Assembly: GCA_903813345.2 (NCBI GenBank)
Contig: CAIIXF020000009.1
Location: forward strand, 8,242,030 to 8,302,029
Reading direction: 5' to 3'
From: Owenia fusiformis
Taxonomy: Eukaryota; Annelida; Polychaeta; Sabellida; Oweniidae
DNA: 60,000 nt
Under the pieces are notes generated by a model. The model ran no database searches. It was not told where the DNA came from and saw nothing but the letters and a program-made list of their open reading frames with translations. Shown here piece after piece: positions 34,528-47,008 of this stretch (the stretch's first letter is position 1; every line of letters starts with the position of its first letter). The position numbers and the translations under genes are program-made.

Positions 34528-34557
34528 CACTTAGAACCTTATTATACTAATGGTGCG
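34528..34557 (-). repeat. right 30-bp terminal inverted repeat
   Basis: Exact complement of 27803-27832, ending GGTGCG then ATAT. Two related sub-terminal motifs lie inward on the same strand: TTAGAACTTTATAATACC at about 34284 and TTAGAACCTTCTTATAC at about 34362, each resembling TTAGAACCTTATTATAC in the terminal repeat itself. Confidence 0.85.
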
Positions 34558-34561
34558 ATAT

Positions 34562-35156
34562 ATAATTAATTATTTATGTACAAACATGGGTTGCGACTAA
34601 TGTCCAGTTTGTAGCTTCATTGAGTATAATAGTTGTGTGTATGGGGGGAGGCTATAATTACGAACGTGAAATCAGTATTGAGTACCTATTTGATTGGGAA
34701 AACTTTAAGTTGGGGGTCATTACATGAAGGCAGCGGATCGCAATGTCAAATTGTATACACTGTCGACGTCAAAGGTGATCATAATAGACCTTGAATGAAT
34801 ACACACGATGATTTTCCTGTCCTGTGACCAAGTGGAATAATAATTGTCATTCAGAAAAATAATTCTAGATTCCATGAAATGGGAGAGTGATGCCCGATCT
34901 TAAATGATGATGTCAAGGTGTAATTTCTATTTTTGTCTAAGACAATATGTGGTGTGTCAGAATGCGCCCAATAAGAACCATTTTGATATTCGCTGCTCTG
35001 CAGATTTTTCGTCCGCAGGTGTTTTTCATTTCTTATAACTAAGAAATCCATTAAAAATCATTCAAGCTCAATGTGCGAATACATATCTCGGTTAATATAT
35101 ACAACAATGATGAATCAAGCTGTGGTATTTGATTATATGTATAGATTAAAGTTTTT
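34562..35156. other. gene-free stretch
   Basis: No gene or repeat is convincing. A minus-strand frame at 34851-35051 has no domain. Confidence 0.3.
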
Positions 35157-35640
35157 ATGTCACCATCAAAAAGTGGTGACATATTGTTATGGTCTCCATT
35201 TTTTGTGATGGCGATCGGCGGTTGAACTTAACGAATACTGTTTAGACTGACTTCATTTTTTTCAAAATCATCAAAAAGTTTTCAAATCTGACTTAAGAGT
35301 TTTTCAGATTTGACATTCAATGACCTTCTCAAGGTCAAAAGGTTAAAAATGTAAAAAGGGTATTTTCTCAACTTGCTTCAAATTGACAATTTTTTTCTCA
35401 AAATCATCTACAAGCTTTACATTTCACCTTCAATGACCTTCTCAAGCTCAAAAAAGGTCAAAATGTATTTTTTCAACTTGCTTCAGATGACCAATTGTTT
35501 TTCAAAATCATTTACAAGTTCTAAAAAATGCAGACCTTACCATAGATTTGAGATTTGACCTTCCATGACCGTATCAAGGTCAAAAATGGTCAAAAAGGTA
35601 CTTTTCAACTTGTTTCAAACTGACCAAATTATATTTTTCA
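35157..35640. repeat. hairpin plus 120-bp satellite with everted AGGTCA half-sites
   Basis: TATGTCACCATCAAAAAGTG forms a small perfect hairpin (arms ATGTCACC / GGTGACAT) at 35157-35185. Three to four diverged units follow, with TTTTTCAAAATCAT and CAACTTGCTTCAAA. Each unit has a copy of TGACCTTCTCAAGGTCA (35321-35337; variants at 35434 and 35566). Confidence 0.75.
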
Positions 35641-37410
35641 AAATGACATTCAAATTAAATTTCATTCATGTGTCATTCCAACCTCAGTTTGTTTCAATAT
35701 TCAATGCGTAATCAACCTTCCATCATATTGTATTTAGTTTTATTTTTTGCATAGAAACCCTGATTTTCAGGGGGTTTTGGAACAATTCATTAAACATGAG
35801 TTTATATAATGGAAAATTACAAAGTTGTCACAATTTTATTTCTAACACAAAGTTGATTGTCTAGGCTACAAATAACAATGATAATTTGGTGAGATATGAG
35901 TAAAATGATGGGAAAATAAAGAGAAATAAAGAATTGTACCTCAAATTATAAAAATTATGAAAAACTCTGCAATTCCAAAAGCTGAAAACTTGCATGATTG
36001 TTTGATTTAAGATTTTACATACATGAACAAAAATGTTCAAACTTTATACTCTCTAATTGTCATGACATTTGGTTAATATCTGTTCTTTTAAATAGAATAT
36101 ACAATATATATGTATGTGGGTATTCCATTTTTGCCCACCCTGTGCTACCTTCAAATGTGTCAATTCTTCACTGCTACATCAATTCTATACAGTCATATTT
36201 TGTCGGCCGTGAATGACACTTGGATAATATAATAGTATTGTAATTAATACGTTAATAACTTCTTAACATGTGATTCGAACGATATCGGGTCGGAGTCAAT
36301 TTCACCTTTCTTTTTTTGGTTTTTCTGCCAGTAGTGGATGTAATTACATTCAAGTCCACGATTCGTTTTTATCCAGCTTGGACTATAATTTGCAAGTAAT
36401 TTTGTTCAATTTTTAATCAATTTCATCAAATGGGGTCAAACTCATCATTCATCTTCCATCTACTGTAAAATATGGAATGACTGCTCTAAATTGGCCAGAA
36501 ATTGATAGAATGTCTAATTAAATGTGTGAATACATATAACGTTAGGCTTTCATTTTGTTTCGATGTATATTTTGGATCACGGAAGGCTTAATAAAAGACT
36601 AAAATTCAATGAATGCTACTTAATTTGATTTTGTAACTGAATTTTTATCGAACATATTCTCAATATTCTGATAGGTTAAGGCAAACAATCATCTCTAACT
36701 GAAAGGGTGTCATCGAAGCCCTCTTTTGAAGCGAAATCAAACGACCAGAGAGGGTAGCAAATGAAGATAGAATTAATTCAAGTGAATTTAAAATCATTAA
36801 ATAGAAAATCGAAACCAATTCTAAGTTTAAATATAAATAGGAAATTAGTAGTTTTGTTTTGTTTCACTACGTATTGAATTGATTAGCATAATTTGTAAAG
36901 GACTGTCATTTTCTTAGACTAAGCATATTCTACATTTCCAAGGCGTTTGATTTTTTTTCTTTTCCCTGCAATTTGTGATGAAAAAAATTGTTCTACAATG
37001 TGATATAGTAAATCATAATATGGAATTCCACTAAGCTACTATCTTGGACAGATAAGCTTAATTTGAAGTTAAGTTGCTAATTGTCTTGACGGATCCATTA
37101 TCAGTGTCTCTTTAAGTGGAACTCCAGAATTAAAGCACTGAGAACTTTCTAGACTTTGTCATTAATGGACTTCGGAATTGCCATTTTATTTATTAATGCG
37201 TTGTTTTAGAGAAAGAATGAACCTTATCACAATGAATATACGAGAAAAACATTGACAGGTCTTCACATGTGTTATAGAATATGAGTTAAATAATAAATAA
37301 ATATGACTTAATAGAATATTAGTATTAAGACAGTTTTTTTTTATTTTTGGAAATCTGATTTTTCCCCAAAACCATTTCTTCTTACTGGCAAAATATCCAT
37401 GGTTAATCAA
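35641..37410. other. gene-free stretch with one dispersed repeat
   Basis: The block at about 37045-37135 (CATTATCAGTGTCTCTTTAA) repeats that at about 27355-27450 in the same orientation. GCCCACCCTGTG near 36137 may be a worn transposon end. No gene is seen. Confidence 0.4.
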
Positions 37411-37865
37411 AATGTAAATGTAGTTTCTCTAGACATGTGACCCAAGGAAAATGAGCAACGATTAGCATAATGTTTACATAGTTTCTCGAGACAGGTGACC
37501 AAAGGAAAAGGAGCCATGATTAGCATAATGTTAACGTAGTTCCTCGAGTCAGGTGACTCATGGAAAATGAGCCATGATTAGTATAATGTTTACGTAGTTC
37601 CTCGAGTCAGGTGACTCAAGGAAAATGAGCCATGATTAGTATAATGTTTACGTAGTTCCTCGAGTCAGGTGACTCAAGGAAAATGAGCCATGATTAGTAT
37701 AATGTTTACGTAGTTCCTCGAGTCAGGTGACCCAAGGAAAATGAGCCATGGTTAGCATAATGTTAACGTAGTTTCTCGAGACAGGTGACCCAAGAAAAAG
37801 GAGCCATGGTTAGCATACTGTTTACGTAGTTTCTCGAGACAGGTGACCCAAGGAAAAGGAGCCCA
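37411..37865. repeat. 58-bp tandem repeat, about 7.7 copies
   Basis: Units read GTTTACGTAGTTCCTCGAGT, then CAGGTGACTCAAGG and AAAATGAGCCATGATTAG. The period is exactly 58 in the centre (CTCGAG at 37543, 37601, 37659). Central units are nearly identical; outer ones differ (CTCGAGACAGGTGACCCA). Units contain an E-box-like CAGGTG, and three have TGACTCA, an AP-1-type site; function is not shown. Confidence 0.92.
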
Positions 37866-38129
37866 AAAACATAAATACAACTGCTGGCCATTGTATTTGA
37901 GTCAGGCATGAGAAGAGGCCTGTATAGATATATATATAGTTATTGAATTTTGTAAATATTGTTTATTGATAATTTGGGAAATGATAATATGCAATCGAAG
38001 AAGTTGCATTGATTAAGATCAAAAGAGACAATGAAATATTAAATTGTAAATGAATTAATACATTTTATAGATAAACTTTTCAATCAACGTCAGGAGCTAT
38101 TTAAACTAGAAAAACAGCAAAAACAAAAC

Positions 38130-40790
38130 ATATTTTAACTATCAATGACCATCTTGAAAATTTCTTCTTGAGCAGAGCTTGTTTGTCCCTAGGCATCAAC
38201 ATATAAAAAGTAAACCATTTCTGTCAATGACTCAATAAGCATTTGAGTTATCAAAAATGGCAGCCATTTTGAAATTCAGTCGCCATTTTGACAATCTTTC
38301 TTGAACATGAATGCGCCTTATCTTGACCTTCTCATTAACATTGAACAAGACAACAGTATATATTGTGAGTTGTACGATAAAAGAGATGATTTCAACTTTG
38401 ATATTGTGAATTTTCCCCATTTAGACAGTAATATTCCATTAAATCCAGCATATGGGGTCTATCTATGTATCCCAGCTTATAAGATATGGGAGGGCATGCT
38501 CTAAATATTTAGATTTTAAGTCAAGCCACAATACTTTAGTGATCAAACTGTAATGTCAAGGTTATAATGCTATAAAGCTTAAGAAATTCTTTATGGGCTT
38601 TGCTGAAAAATGCAAATCATTAATTTTGAAGTTTCAAGTTTTACCACTTGAGATGGTGAAGGATGTAGGAATTGTTTAAGACATTGGCAATGAACTCACA
38701 ATATTTTCACTTGGCACCTTTTGAGGTGGATCCCGGCTATGGCATTAATGGTTGAGAAATAGGGATCGAAACCAGCCATAGTTTTCTCCTGATGACCATT
38801 GTGAATTATTGTGTTTTATGGATTATGGCGACGGCTTTTGTGAATTGATGTTGACCATTTGAAACGCCTATGGACTTGGAAACTGGATTTAATCTATCCC
38901 ACATCATTTGAGACTGAATGCTCTATCTTGTATGAGTACTTGTATCTACACAATTTTTGAGGTTATGAGTATTGGCTATCAATTTCTAATTTTTTCTTCA
39001 ACATGTATTGTAATGACTTCAGTATGAATGAAATGTCCCTTGGTCTTCTGGTCTTGGATTGTGATATTGGTTCTTGAATGGTGGGGGGAAAGGGGGTATT
39101 AGACATTGTTTCTTTTCACGTTAGATCATGGTTTTGGGATATATGGGGTTTGTTTTTCTTGATTGGTATGAACATAGAGTTTGCTTTTTCTTGATAAGTT
39201 CCATGACAACTTTTGGTCCTTTCCCTTTGGCACCTGTGCTTATATATTTCCCGAACAGAGCTATTGTGTCACTAGGCATCACTATATAGCATTTGAACAA
39301 AATTCATTCACTGCTATTTGAGTTATCAAAGATTACATTTTTCACGAAACATGGCGGCCATTTTATAATTCAGGTGCCATCTTGAAAAAACTTTATCAAA
39401 CAGAGGTATGACTGTATCTCTAGGCATCATCTTACAAAATTTAATCCTAATCTGTTCACTTGTATTTGAGTTATCAAAGATTACATTTTTTACGAAAAAC
39501 GGCCGCCATTTTGATATTTAGCAGCCATTTCAATAATCTCTTCTTCAGTCTAGCTCTTTTGTCTCTAGACATCAGCATAAAAATATTGAACCAAATCCGT
39601 CAACTTGTATTTGAGTTATCAAAGACTACGTTTTTTTATGAAAAATGGTGGCCATTTTGAAACTCAGCCGCCATCTTGAAAATTCTTCTTGAACAAATCT
39701 ATTTGTTCCCAAGCCACCATCTTATAAAATTTGAACAAAATCCTTTCTTTGGTATTTGAGTTATCAAAGATTACGTTTCTTTACGAAATATGGCCGCCAT
39801 TTTAACATTTAGCAGCCATTTTGTAAATCTCTTCTCTAGCTCCTGTGTCCCTGGGCATCAGCACTTAACAGCATTTCAGTGGTATCGATATGGAGAACTT
39901 TTTGAACACACGTTTCTCTTAAACCAGTCATAAAAAAATCTAAAAAAAACACGTCGTCAATTTAATGGTCATCTTTTGAATGCTAACAATATAATTTGAA
40001 ATATATATATACTTTCATCTATATTGTTTTAGAAAACACATCAAACACTTGTTTTGTTCTTGGTTTCATGTTTCCAGAGTGAAATGAAACATCTTTCCGA
40101 ACCTCATTGGAACAAAACGACATAAACACAACATGTTTAGGTCTCTCAATATATTGTACAAACGCAATTTTGGTTGATTTTAAAAAAGTATCTTGTTAAT
40201 GAAATAAAAGGTTTATCTTGATTTTTTTTATCTATTTTGGAGGGATTTTGTTTTAATTTTTTGAATACTTTTTTAAAACCAACCAAAACTTCTTTTGTAT
40301 AACTATAATATTGAGAGGTCTAAAAACATGTTGTATATGCTATTTTGTTGCAAGGTTCGGAAAGACATTTTATTTCATTCTCAAGAATTGGTAGAAAGAA
40401 GCAAAAACAATTGCACTAAAAAACAAAAAATGTTAACAAAAACAGTTATATAAAATATTTCTAAATAATTTTCGCATTAAATTGTTAATGTCAATCAGTC
40501 AACATTCCATGAAATACCGTGTTTTTTACAGAATATTTTCAATGATTGGTTTAAGAGAAAAACATTGTTGAATTCAGTTCTCCATATCGATACCAATCCT
40601 TTGAACAAAATTCATCAACTAGTATTTGAGTTATCAAAGATTATATTTTTTACGAAAAAGTGGCGGCCATTTTGAATAAAGGGGCCATATTGAAAATTCC
40701 TTCTCGAGCAGAGGTTCTACCCAATAAGGCAAAAGCCTACAAAATTTGAATCAAATCCGTCAACCTGTATTTGAGTTATCACCCGGACAA
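38130..40790. repeat. about 150-bp satellite, diverged and interrupted
   Basis: Recurring blocks are TATTTGAGTTATCAAAGATT, ACGAAAAATGGCGGCCATTTT and CTCTAGGCATCA. One unit lies at 38150-38310, four or five at 39230-39880, and one and a half at 40595-40790. The stretch at 38510-39230 between them carries none. A foldback at 39881-40594 splits the main array. Confidence 0.8.
39881..40594. repeat. foldback / TIR element with about 350-bp arms (714 bp)
   Basis: The left end GGTATCGATATGGAGAACTT is matched inverted at the right end (GTTCTCCATATCGATACC). Pairing extends inward through TTTCTCTTAAACCAGTCAT, TTCCGAACC and GGTCTCTCAATAT, so nearly the whole element is a diverged palindrome. It was inserted into the 150-bp satellite. 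No transposase is encoded. A related half-copy is at about 27000-27120. Confidence 0.85.
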
Positions 40791-42395
40791 TAACAATAAC
40801 ATTGTGAAACTTAACAAGAGGCATTTTAGCTTTTCCCGGACGTCTATCTTAATAGACTTCATATCAATGATAAAATGGGAAGACGAAATTCGCAGAAGTT
40901 TACGGTACTGCTTTGCATTATCTCTATTCTTTATACGTCCTTTACTTGTTTATCTAACTTGAACCTTGTTGTACCATTTAAATCAAAGAAAGTGATAAAT
41001 AAAAAAACACCAACAGTATTTGCGAATTTTCCAATCGAAAGTGAACACTATTAATAGCGTATTCCATTAGGAAGTTTTTTACAGTTGATTTGGGGTCTAC
41101 CAAGGCTGTTGACAGCAGAAACGGGTAGGAATATACAGGATTGTTCATTTTTATTAAATAATTTTATGTTAACAGGCATTTACTAAAAAACAACAAACTC
41201 AGATTTCCTAAATGACTCATACAAGGAATTTTTCTCTTTTAACATTGATATTAGTCCGATCAGAATGTTATCATGTTGCTTAAAGGTGCAACAATTAGTG
41301 CAGTGGGCCATTCAACGATCATTGACCAGTGTACCTAATCTATCTACAAAGATACCCCTGGATGAACATTTTTTCAGCTGATATTCCTCTTGAAACGTGG
41401 TGGATCTTAAATATCTATAAGTGGGACTACCAGATCGACTGACAAATACATCTTTTTACTGCTTCCTTGTTAAATTAAGGTTAATAAAGTCACTTAACTG
41501 TAATATGATAGCTAGAGCAATGATACATTGAGTCTAAAATATGGGAATAATCGGGCAATTTAATCTGTGTTTAATCATGCGATCATATCTTCTGTATGTA
41601 GGACTCTAAGACTAGAAAACGAGAGGTAATGAACACACTCTCTTAAAGTATACAATATTATACATACAAATGGGGAATGGTTGGGTTGCCATAAGTCATA
41701 TGAGGAACGATCCATCCATCCGATTGCTCTCAAAATTGAAATTGTAAGAGATAATTAAATTTGCTAAATTGTCCACTCAACAAAAATATGATTTAATTGT
41801 CCAGGCTTTACAAAAGTTAATGGTTTCAAATTCAATAATTTTTTAATGAACCTCTTATTGAAATAATACAGGTGGTTCAGTGAGGTGGTCAAAATTACAT
41901 TAAGGCTCCGTATCGCTAATTTTAACAATATTAGCGAGATATCTAGCATGTAAAATGTAAAATCATTCGATTTTCTACTTAGAAAGTATTTTTAATAAAT
42001 GTTTCATGCGATCACTGAATAGATATTCCAAAATCTGAGTTGCCCATTTGTTTAACATTGGATCTGCCATTTTTGTTAAATTTCATGAAATTCATCAATT
42101 TTGACATCAAATTTTGACCCAATGTATTGGAGATATAACATTGAAACGTTGCGGACTTTATAGGGAATAGAATCAAGATACAGATTTATTTACTTTATTG
42201 GGATTTCTTTTGTTCCCCGCTTAGAAAATAGTCGTCCAAACAAATATGGGGGTTAACTTGTAAACCTATGGGGAAAACCACTGGTCCTAAACTTTTTTTG
42301 AGGAGTATATTTCAAACCCCCTAAAAGTAATAAATATGACTATGTGTTATAAAAAGAAAATGTTCCTCAGAAATGAAGAAAAAAGAAAATGATTT
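40791..42395. other. gene-free stretch with one dispersed repeat
   Basis: The segment at about 41277-41385 (CTTAAAGGTGCAACAATTAG, GGCCATTCAACGATCATTG) is an inverted relative of 17632-17790. No gene is seen; short frames lack domains. Confidence 0.4.
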
Positions 42396-42396
42396 A

Positions 42397-42468
42397 CCAT
42401 GGCCGGGATTAGAACCCTAAAAAGTGTGGTTACTAGACTGTTGCTCTATCTACAGCTGTTAACAAATA
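42397..42468 (-). pseudogene. tRNA-Thr-like relic or tRNA-derived SINE head
   Basis: On the minus strand the segment has AGATAGAGCAACAGTCTAGT, then AACCACAC, and a T-arm GGGTTCTAATCCCGGCC. The order (D-arm AGAGC, anticodon-loop-like CTAGTAA, B-box GGTTCTAATCC) resembles tRNA-Thr with anticodon AGT. The B-box carries a T where GGTTCGAATCC is usual, and the acceptor stem is poor, so a working tRNA is unlikely. Confidence 0.45.
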
Positions 42469-45400
42469 GTCAATAATCATCTTAATAGTGTTAATAATAC
42501 ATTAAGTAAGTATTCTAAACCATTTTCATTTTTTGATGTTTAATAAAAAAGGGTTCAGTCAGTTAATCCAGTCTTTATTTTGCGAATCTATTTCATGTCA
42601 TAATGTGAAAAATGGAGGGCCTCGAAAATATTTTTCTTGTGTCCAATTTTCAAAATGATATATATCCATGGATCAGCTGTTTTTGGCACCTGAACCCATC
42701 CTAATAGAAAGGCGTAAGACTATTTTCTTGAGAAGTATTGCTCGAAATCCCTAATTTCACCCTCTAAAGTGCCTGGTATTTCTGAATATTTTACCTCAAT
42801 TTATTATATATTTTTTTATTTATAGTTCTGAGACAAGAACGTGGAATGCAGATATGAAGAGCAGCAGGGGAGAAAAAAGAGAATATTTCGGAAAAGGATT
42901 GACGTATAATAAGCAACTGGTGGGTTTTAATTTTGTTTCAGAATTGATAGCAAACAATAAATCAGCCACCGAGAAATAAGATAGGTAAACACTGTCAGTC
43001 TAAGCCTTTGACGATTGATTACAATGGTTTTTCATCTTCGATATTAAGCAATTTGTTACGGCTTGCTGAAGGAGCTAGTTTTACATCAGTTTCTTGACTA
43101 CTATACATAAGGTCTGGCTTAGATGATCACACTTTATCTAATAAATCTTGTAACGTGGTTCGGGAGATTGTTTCACGACACTGAGATACCAGATTTCATA
43201 AGATTAGGGAATCCTGAGTTTTTTAATATATATGTATAAGCACCGATGCAGATCTAGCTGGATTTCTATACATTTATGTTCAAAATTGAGATACTTTTAA
43301 AAAAATGCAGAGACTATATAGTTGCATATTTTTACGTTTTTGGTTCTGAATACTGAAAATGATTCGTAAATGTCATCGAGAGCTAGATATTGTTTTTATA
43401 TTAAATCAAAGTTTGGGATATTTGGGGTTTGTTTTCTTTACAATTGATTGTGCTCTTAGATTTTTCTTTTCCTGGATGCTTTGAGTTGATATGCTTTGGT
43501 TGTTCCCTTTCTGGCATTTATTCATTTACTTGTGTCGTATCAAATCAAAGACAGTTCTGGAAATGGGCATGCAGCCTAATAGCCCTAATAATACACTACA
43601 TGGGCCTCCTTAATATAGTTGATAGTCATTTAATTTCGGCTATCCCTAATATTCCCCTTCCAGTGATCATTGACAAAAGCTTGATTGTCAAAATCAAGTA
43701 CGCCTTAAGTCTATTGTTATCTTACTCGACAATATAGCACCCATGGTTACAAGTGATACAAGAACTCTTTACTTTATGAGAATTCTTTAAATTCGTCAAG
43801 TGCCGGATAATGACCCAATTAAAAAGTTGACAATTTCTTTTAGGAGCCTTATCCGGAGACCTAAGTGCTTGTCACAGCTATCCCCCTTAAGTCTGTTAAT
43901 CTTTCCTTTTGCGGCTATTTAGATGATGGTTAACCGGTTGTGAATTTCATTACAGCTATGGGCTCTGAATATACTAAAGTGATTGATGAGCTCTTGATTG
44001 TCATCTGTAAACTGTGTTGTGATTACCTTTGCAATTCGGATGATGAAATTCAGAAGAACAATTCCTTTATGATATATTGTCTGATACAATGAATCTCTGT
44101 AACTGAATAGAGTAAGCTACAAATGACGTCATCATGATTCTTTTGGTCGTATATTGGAATGACAGCTCGGGGTTGTTCACCAGTCTCCGAGCCTTTCGTC
44201 CAGTGCCATCCGTACCTCCTGTGCCTCAGGTAGTGAAAGTACGCAACGAACGAAATGAATTTTGAGAATGGTTGTTCACCTGTCAGAGTATATCAAATGT
44301 TGATATTTCATTTCTTCACAAGACACTAGCAAACATTAGTTTAATCTTATACAGTCCTTGACGTGCCCTATTGAGTTTTATTTGTCTCTGTCTGTTTCAC
44401 TCAAGTTTTCCCGTTTTCAACACAGTTTGGTTATTTTGGCTCTTACATTTCTATATATATAAATAAAACTGTTTATGAATGAACCCATGCCTGAGTGAGA
44501 ACACATTTGTATGCAATCTTTCCTTATTGGTTTATAGTCAGCCATGGGGCAGAAAGGGCCCCGGGATGGGAAAAGAATTTTTTTAAGTAATCTAACGTAT
44601 ACAACAATCTATGATTAATAACTGTGTATACCAATTGAAAAAATATAATAAAAGTTTAAAGTTTAAATAAAAGTTTCTTGTTTTGTGAAATTGTACTTCA
44701 TCCTTAATTATCACATTTTTATGCCAGTATATTACATGCCATTTTTGGTGAAAATTGATTTCAGTTTTTAGGAAGACTTCTACCGGTACATAAAGAACTG
44801 CAGAATAAAATAAGCTTTCAAGGTGTCATTTGCGAATTTTTACTAATGCATCAACAAAAATGCAAAATCTATTCTTAACAGCGTTATTGACTTTTTGAGA
44901 TAATTTGGCAAACGTAATGCCAAAATGAATAGACTTATTTGAGTATCAGATCTAGAAATGTAGTCCTTATTTTGTTTTTTATGATGTTATTTGACCTATT
45001 TAGCGACACTACCTTTACACAACTCAAGCTATCTATTTTAGAAAATTATTCTGCTCTAAATAGTCTAAAAAATTACCTTGTCTTCTTTAGAAATTCTTTT
45101 TCTAACAAACATTGAAATATTTCCTGTGAGATTACTAGATTAGCATTTTCCCAATAGGGAATAAACCTCGATTAATTTATCAAACGCACACTAGATGACG
45201 CTGTGCTGGGTCAGAAAAGGAATTTATACAGGAAACCGAATTACAAAATAGTAGTAGAAGTATAAGAGGAGGGCGCACTTGTAAGAAAGGATGGGGAAGA
45301 CATCGAGGAAAACATATCAATAGAAAACATTCATTCAGCGTAAACCAGAATATTTACATTACACTCCTCTCATTCATTGTCTTTATTCAAATTAGCTTTG

Positions 45401-46129
45401 GCACGTCTAGTTTTTAGTGGGCTCTTTGGGGAAATACTTAATTAGTTAAGTCTTCTTCGTCAATTTGTAATAAGAAGGCCTGTTGATTTGAAGTTATTAC
45501 GCTGAGAGACTAGGTGCGTGTCAAGGCTATTAGGAAGAAGTTTTAACTTTGTCGATTGAGTGGCAAAATGCCAATTTTTATTATTTTCAAAGTAATTCCT
45601 ACTATATGGCAAACAATGAGGAAGAGGATTGAAATTAGCCAAAGTTTCCTATTGGTAACTACTGCTGAATTATTGTGTTTAATTAACTTTGACAGCTGTT
45701 GCGAAAAGATGTTGGCAATTATTGTCAATGGATTTAGAGACTAAATTTTTGTCTATCCCACATCATTTTTTTCATTGAACGAGTATTGTGTAGTCCTTCA
45801 TATGGTAACTTGGATTTTTATCATTTTCAATAACCCTCCCCCCGGATGTTAACGTTTGTGAAAATGACTTCTCTTGTTTAGGGTTGTTATTACACTCAGC
45901 AGATTCGTCTATATCATCAAATGGGCGCCTTCTGAATAGACAGAGGAGGCGGTGGTTTACTTGGACCTTATCACATCTCGATTATTACAGTTTTAACTGT
46001 TCCTCGATTGTGATACACGATCTGATTCCCCTTAATTAAACGAGTCGAATTGTTGTCATGCTTGACCACCTCCTGACTTGTAACAAAGTAAGGATTAACA
46101 AATGTTTCAGAATCGAACTATTAATAATA
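42469..46129. other. gene-free stretch
   Basis: No coding sequence is convincing. The frame at 43429-43737 is hydrophobic without a domain, and the three overlapping frames near 45460-45744 are on opposite strands of AT-rich DNA. No element ends were seen. Confidence 0.3.
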
Positions 46130-47008
46130 TACACTCCCCTCCATAAGTTTGGCAACCTTTTTTCCCCATTGAACTATGTGTTAAAGCCTCTATACGTTTG
46201 AATTTTTATTTACTTAACCGGCGATGAAATAACTTATAATATTGATGGTAACGTAACTTGACCTTATTTCCAATACCTCCAAATTTTCTCAATTTTTTTC
46301 CTCAATTACAATAGGTCGAAAATTGATGATAAATTTGATGAATTTTTGAAAATCGTTATTCCCATGTAATCCAATGGGAAATGGAGGGTTCGGGGCAAAT
46401 CAGAAATCAGGATATCTTTTCAGTAAAAAATTCAGCAAAAAATATTTTTATATAGAAAATTGAATTGTCTAACTTTTTTGAACACTAAGTGTTTAGTTTA
46501 TTTGATGAATATTAAAGTTACAGCGCTTCAAAGTCATTTTTGAAAATAATTTTTCGCCTCCTGTGTTATTTCAATGGGAGAGGTTTTTTGAAAAACAATT
46601 TTGACTTTAAAGCCCTATAACTTTGTTGAACCTGAAGAAACATATCAATTTTTTGTTAAATAAAGTTAGCAAATTCAATTGCCTGCCTAACTCGTATTTT
46701 TTCCAAGGACTCGGATGGATGGATATTCTGTCATATGACTTGCGGCAAACCTACCATTTCCCATTGGTTAACATGGGAATGTCGATTTTCAAAAATTCAT
46801 CAAATTTATCATCAATTTCCGACCTATTTTAATTGAGGAAAAAAATTGAGAAAATTTGGAGGTATTGGAATTAAAGTCAAATTACGTTTCCATTAATAGT
46901 ATAAGTATTTTCATCGCAGGTTAAGTAAATAAAAATTCAAAGGTAAAGAGGCTTTAACACGTAGTTCAATGGGGAAAAAAGGTTGCCAAACTTATGGAGG
47001 GGAGTGTA
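46130..47008. mobile_element. TA-flanked TIR element with about 260-bp inverted ends (879 bp)
   Basis: The left end TACACTCCCCTCCATAAGTT, then TGGCAACC, is matched inverted at the right end (CTTATGGAGGGGAGTGTA). Pairing continues through CAATACCTCCAAATTTTCTC and up to CCAATGGGAAATG, about 260 bases. TA flanks both edges. No transposase is encoded; the frame at 46623-46832 crosses into the right arm. A lone similar end lies at 49963-49990. Confidence 0.88.

Larger units (their letters stand above)
27803..34557. mobile_element. candidate 6755-bp DNA transposon with DDE-like ORF and F-box gene
   Basis: Both ends carry the same 30 bases in inverted orientation (CGCACCATTAGTATAATAAG plus GGTTCTAAGT-G), and each is flanked by ATAT (27799-27802 and 34558-34561), which could be a 4-base target-site duplication or part of the repeat. 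A weaker match (TTTTGAGAAA) follows at similar depth on both sides. Inside are an intact 838-codon ORF with an RNase-H/DDE-like core, a frameshifted F-box gene, a nested MITE and several direct repeats. Four-base duplications are known for the Sola superfamily, among others. The alternative is two separate small elements with the same ends that happen to flank ordinary DNA. Confidence 0.6.

Noticed and set aside
37411-37865. CRISPR array
   Set aside because: The repeat is continuous with no unique spacers, and the DNA is eukaryotic.
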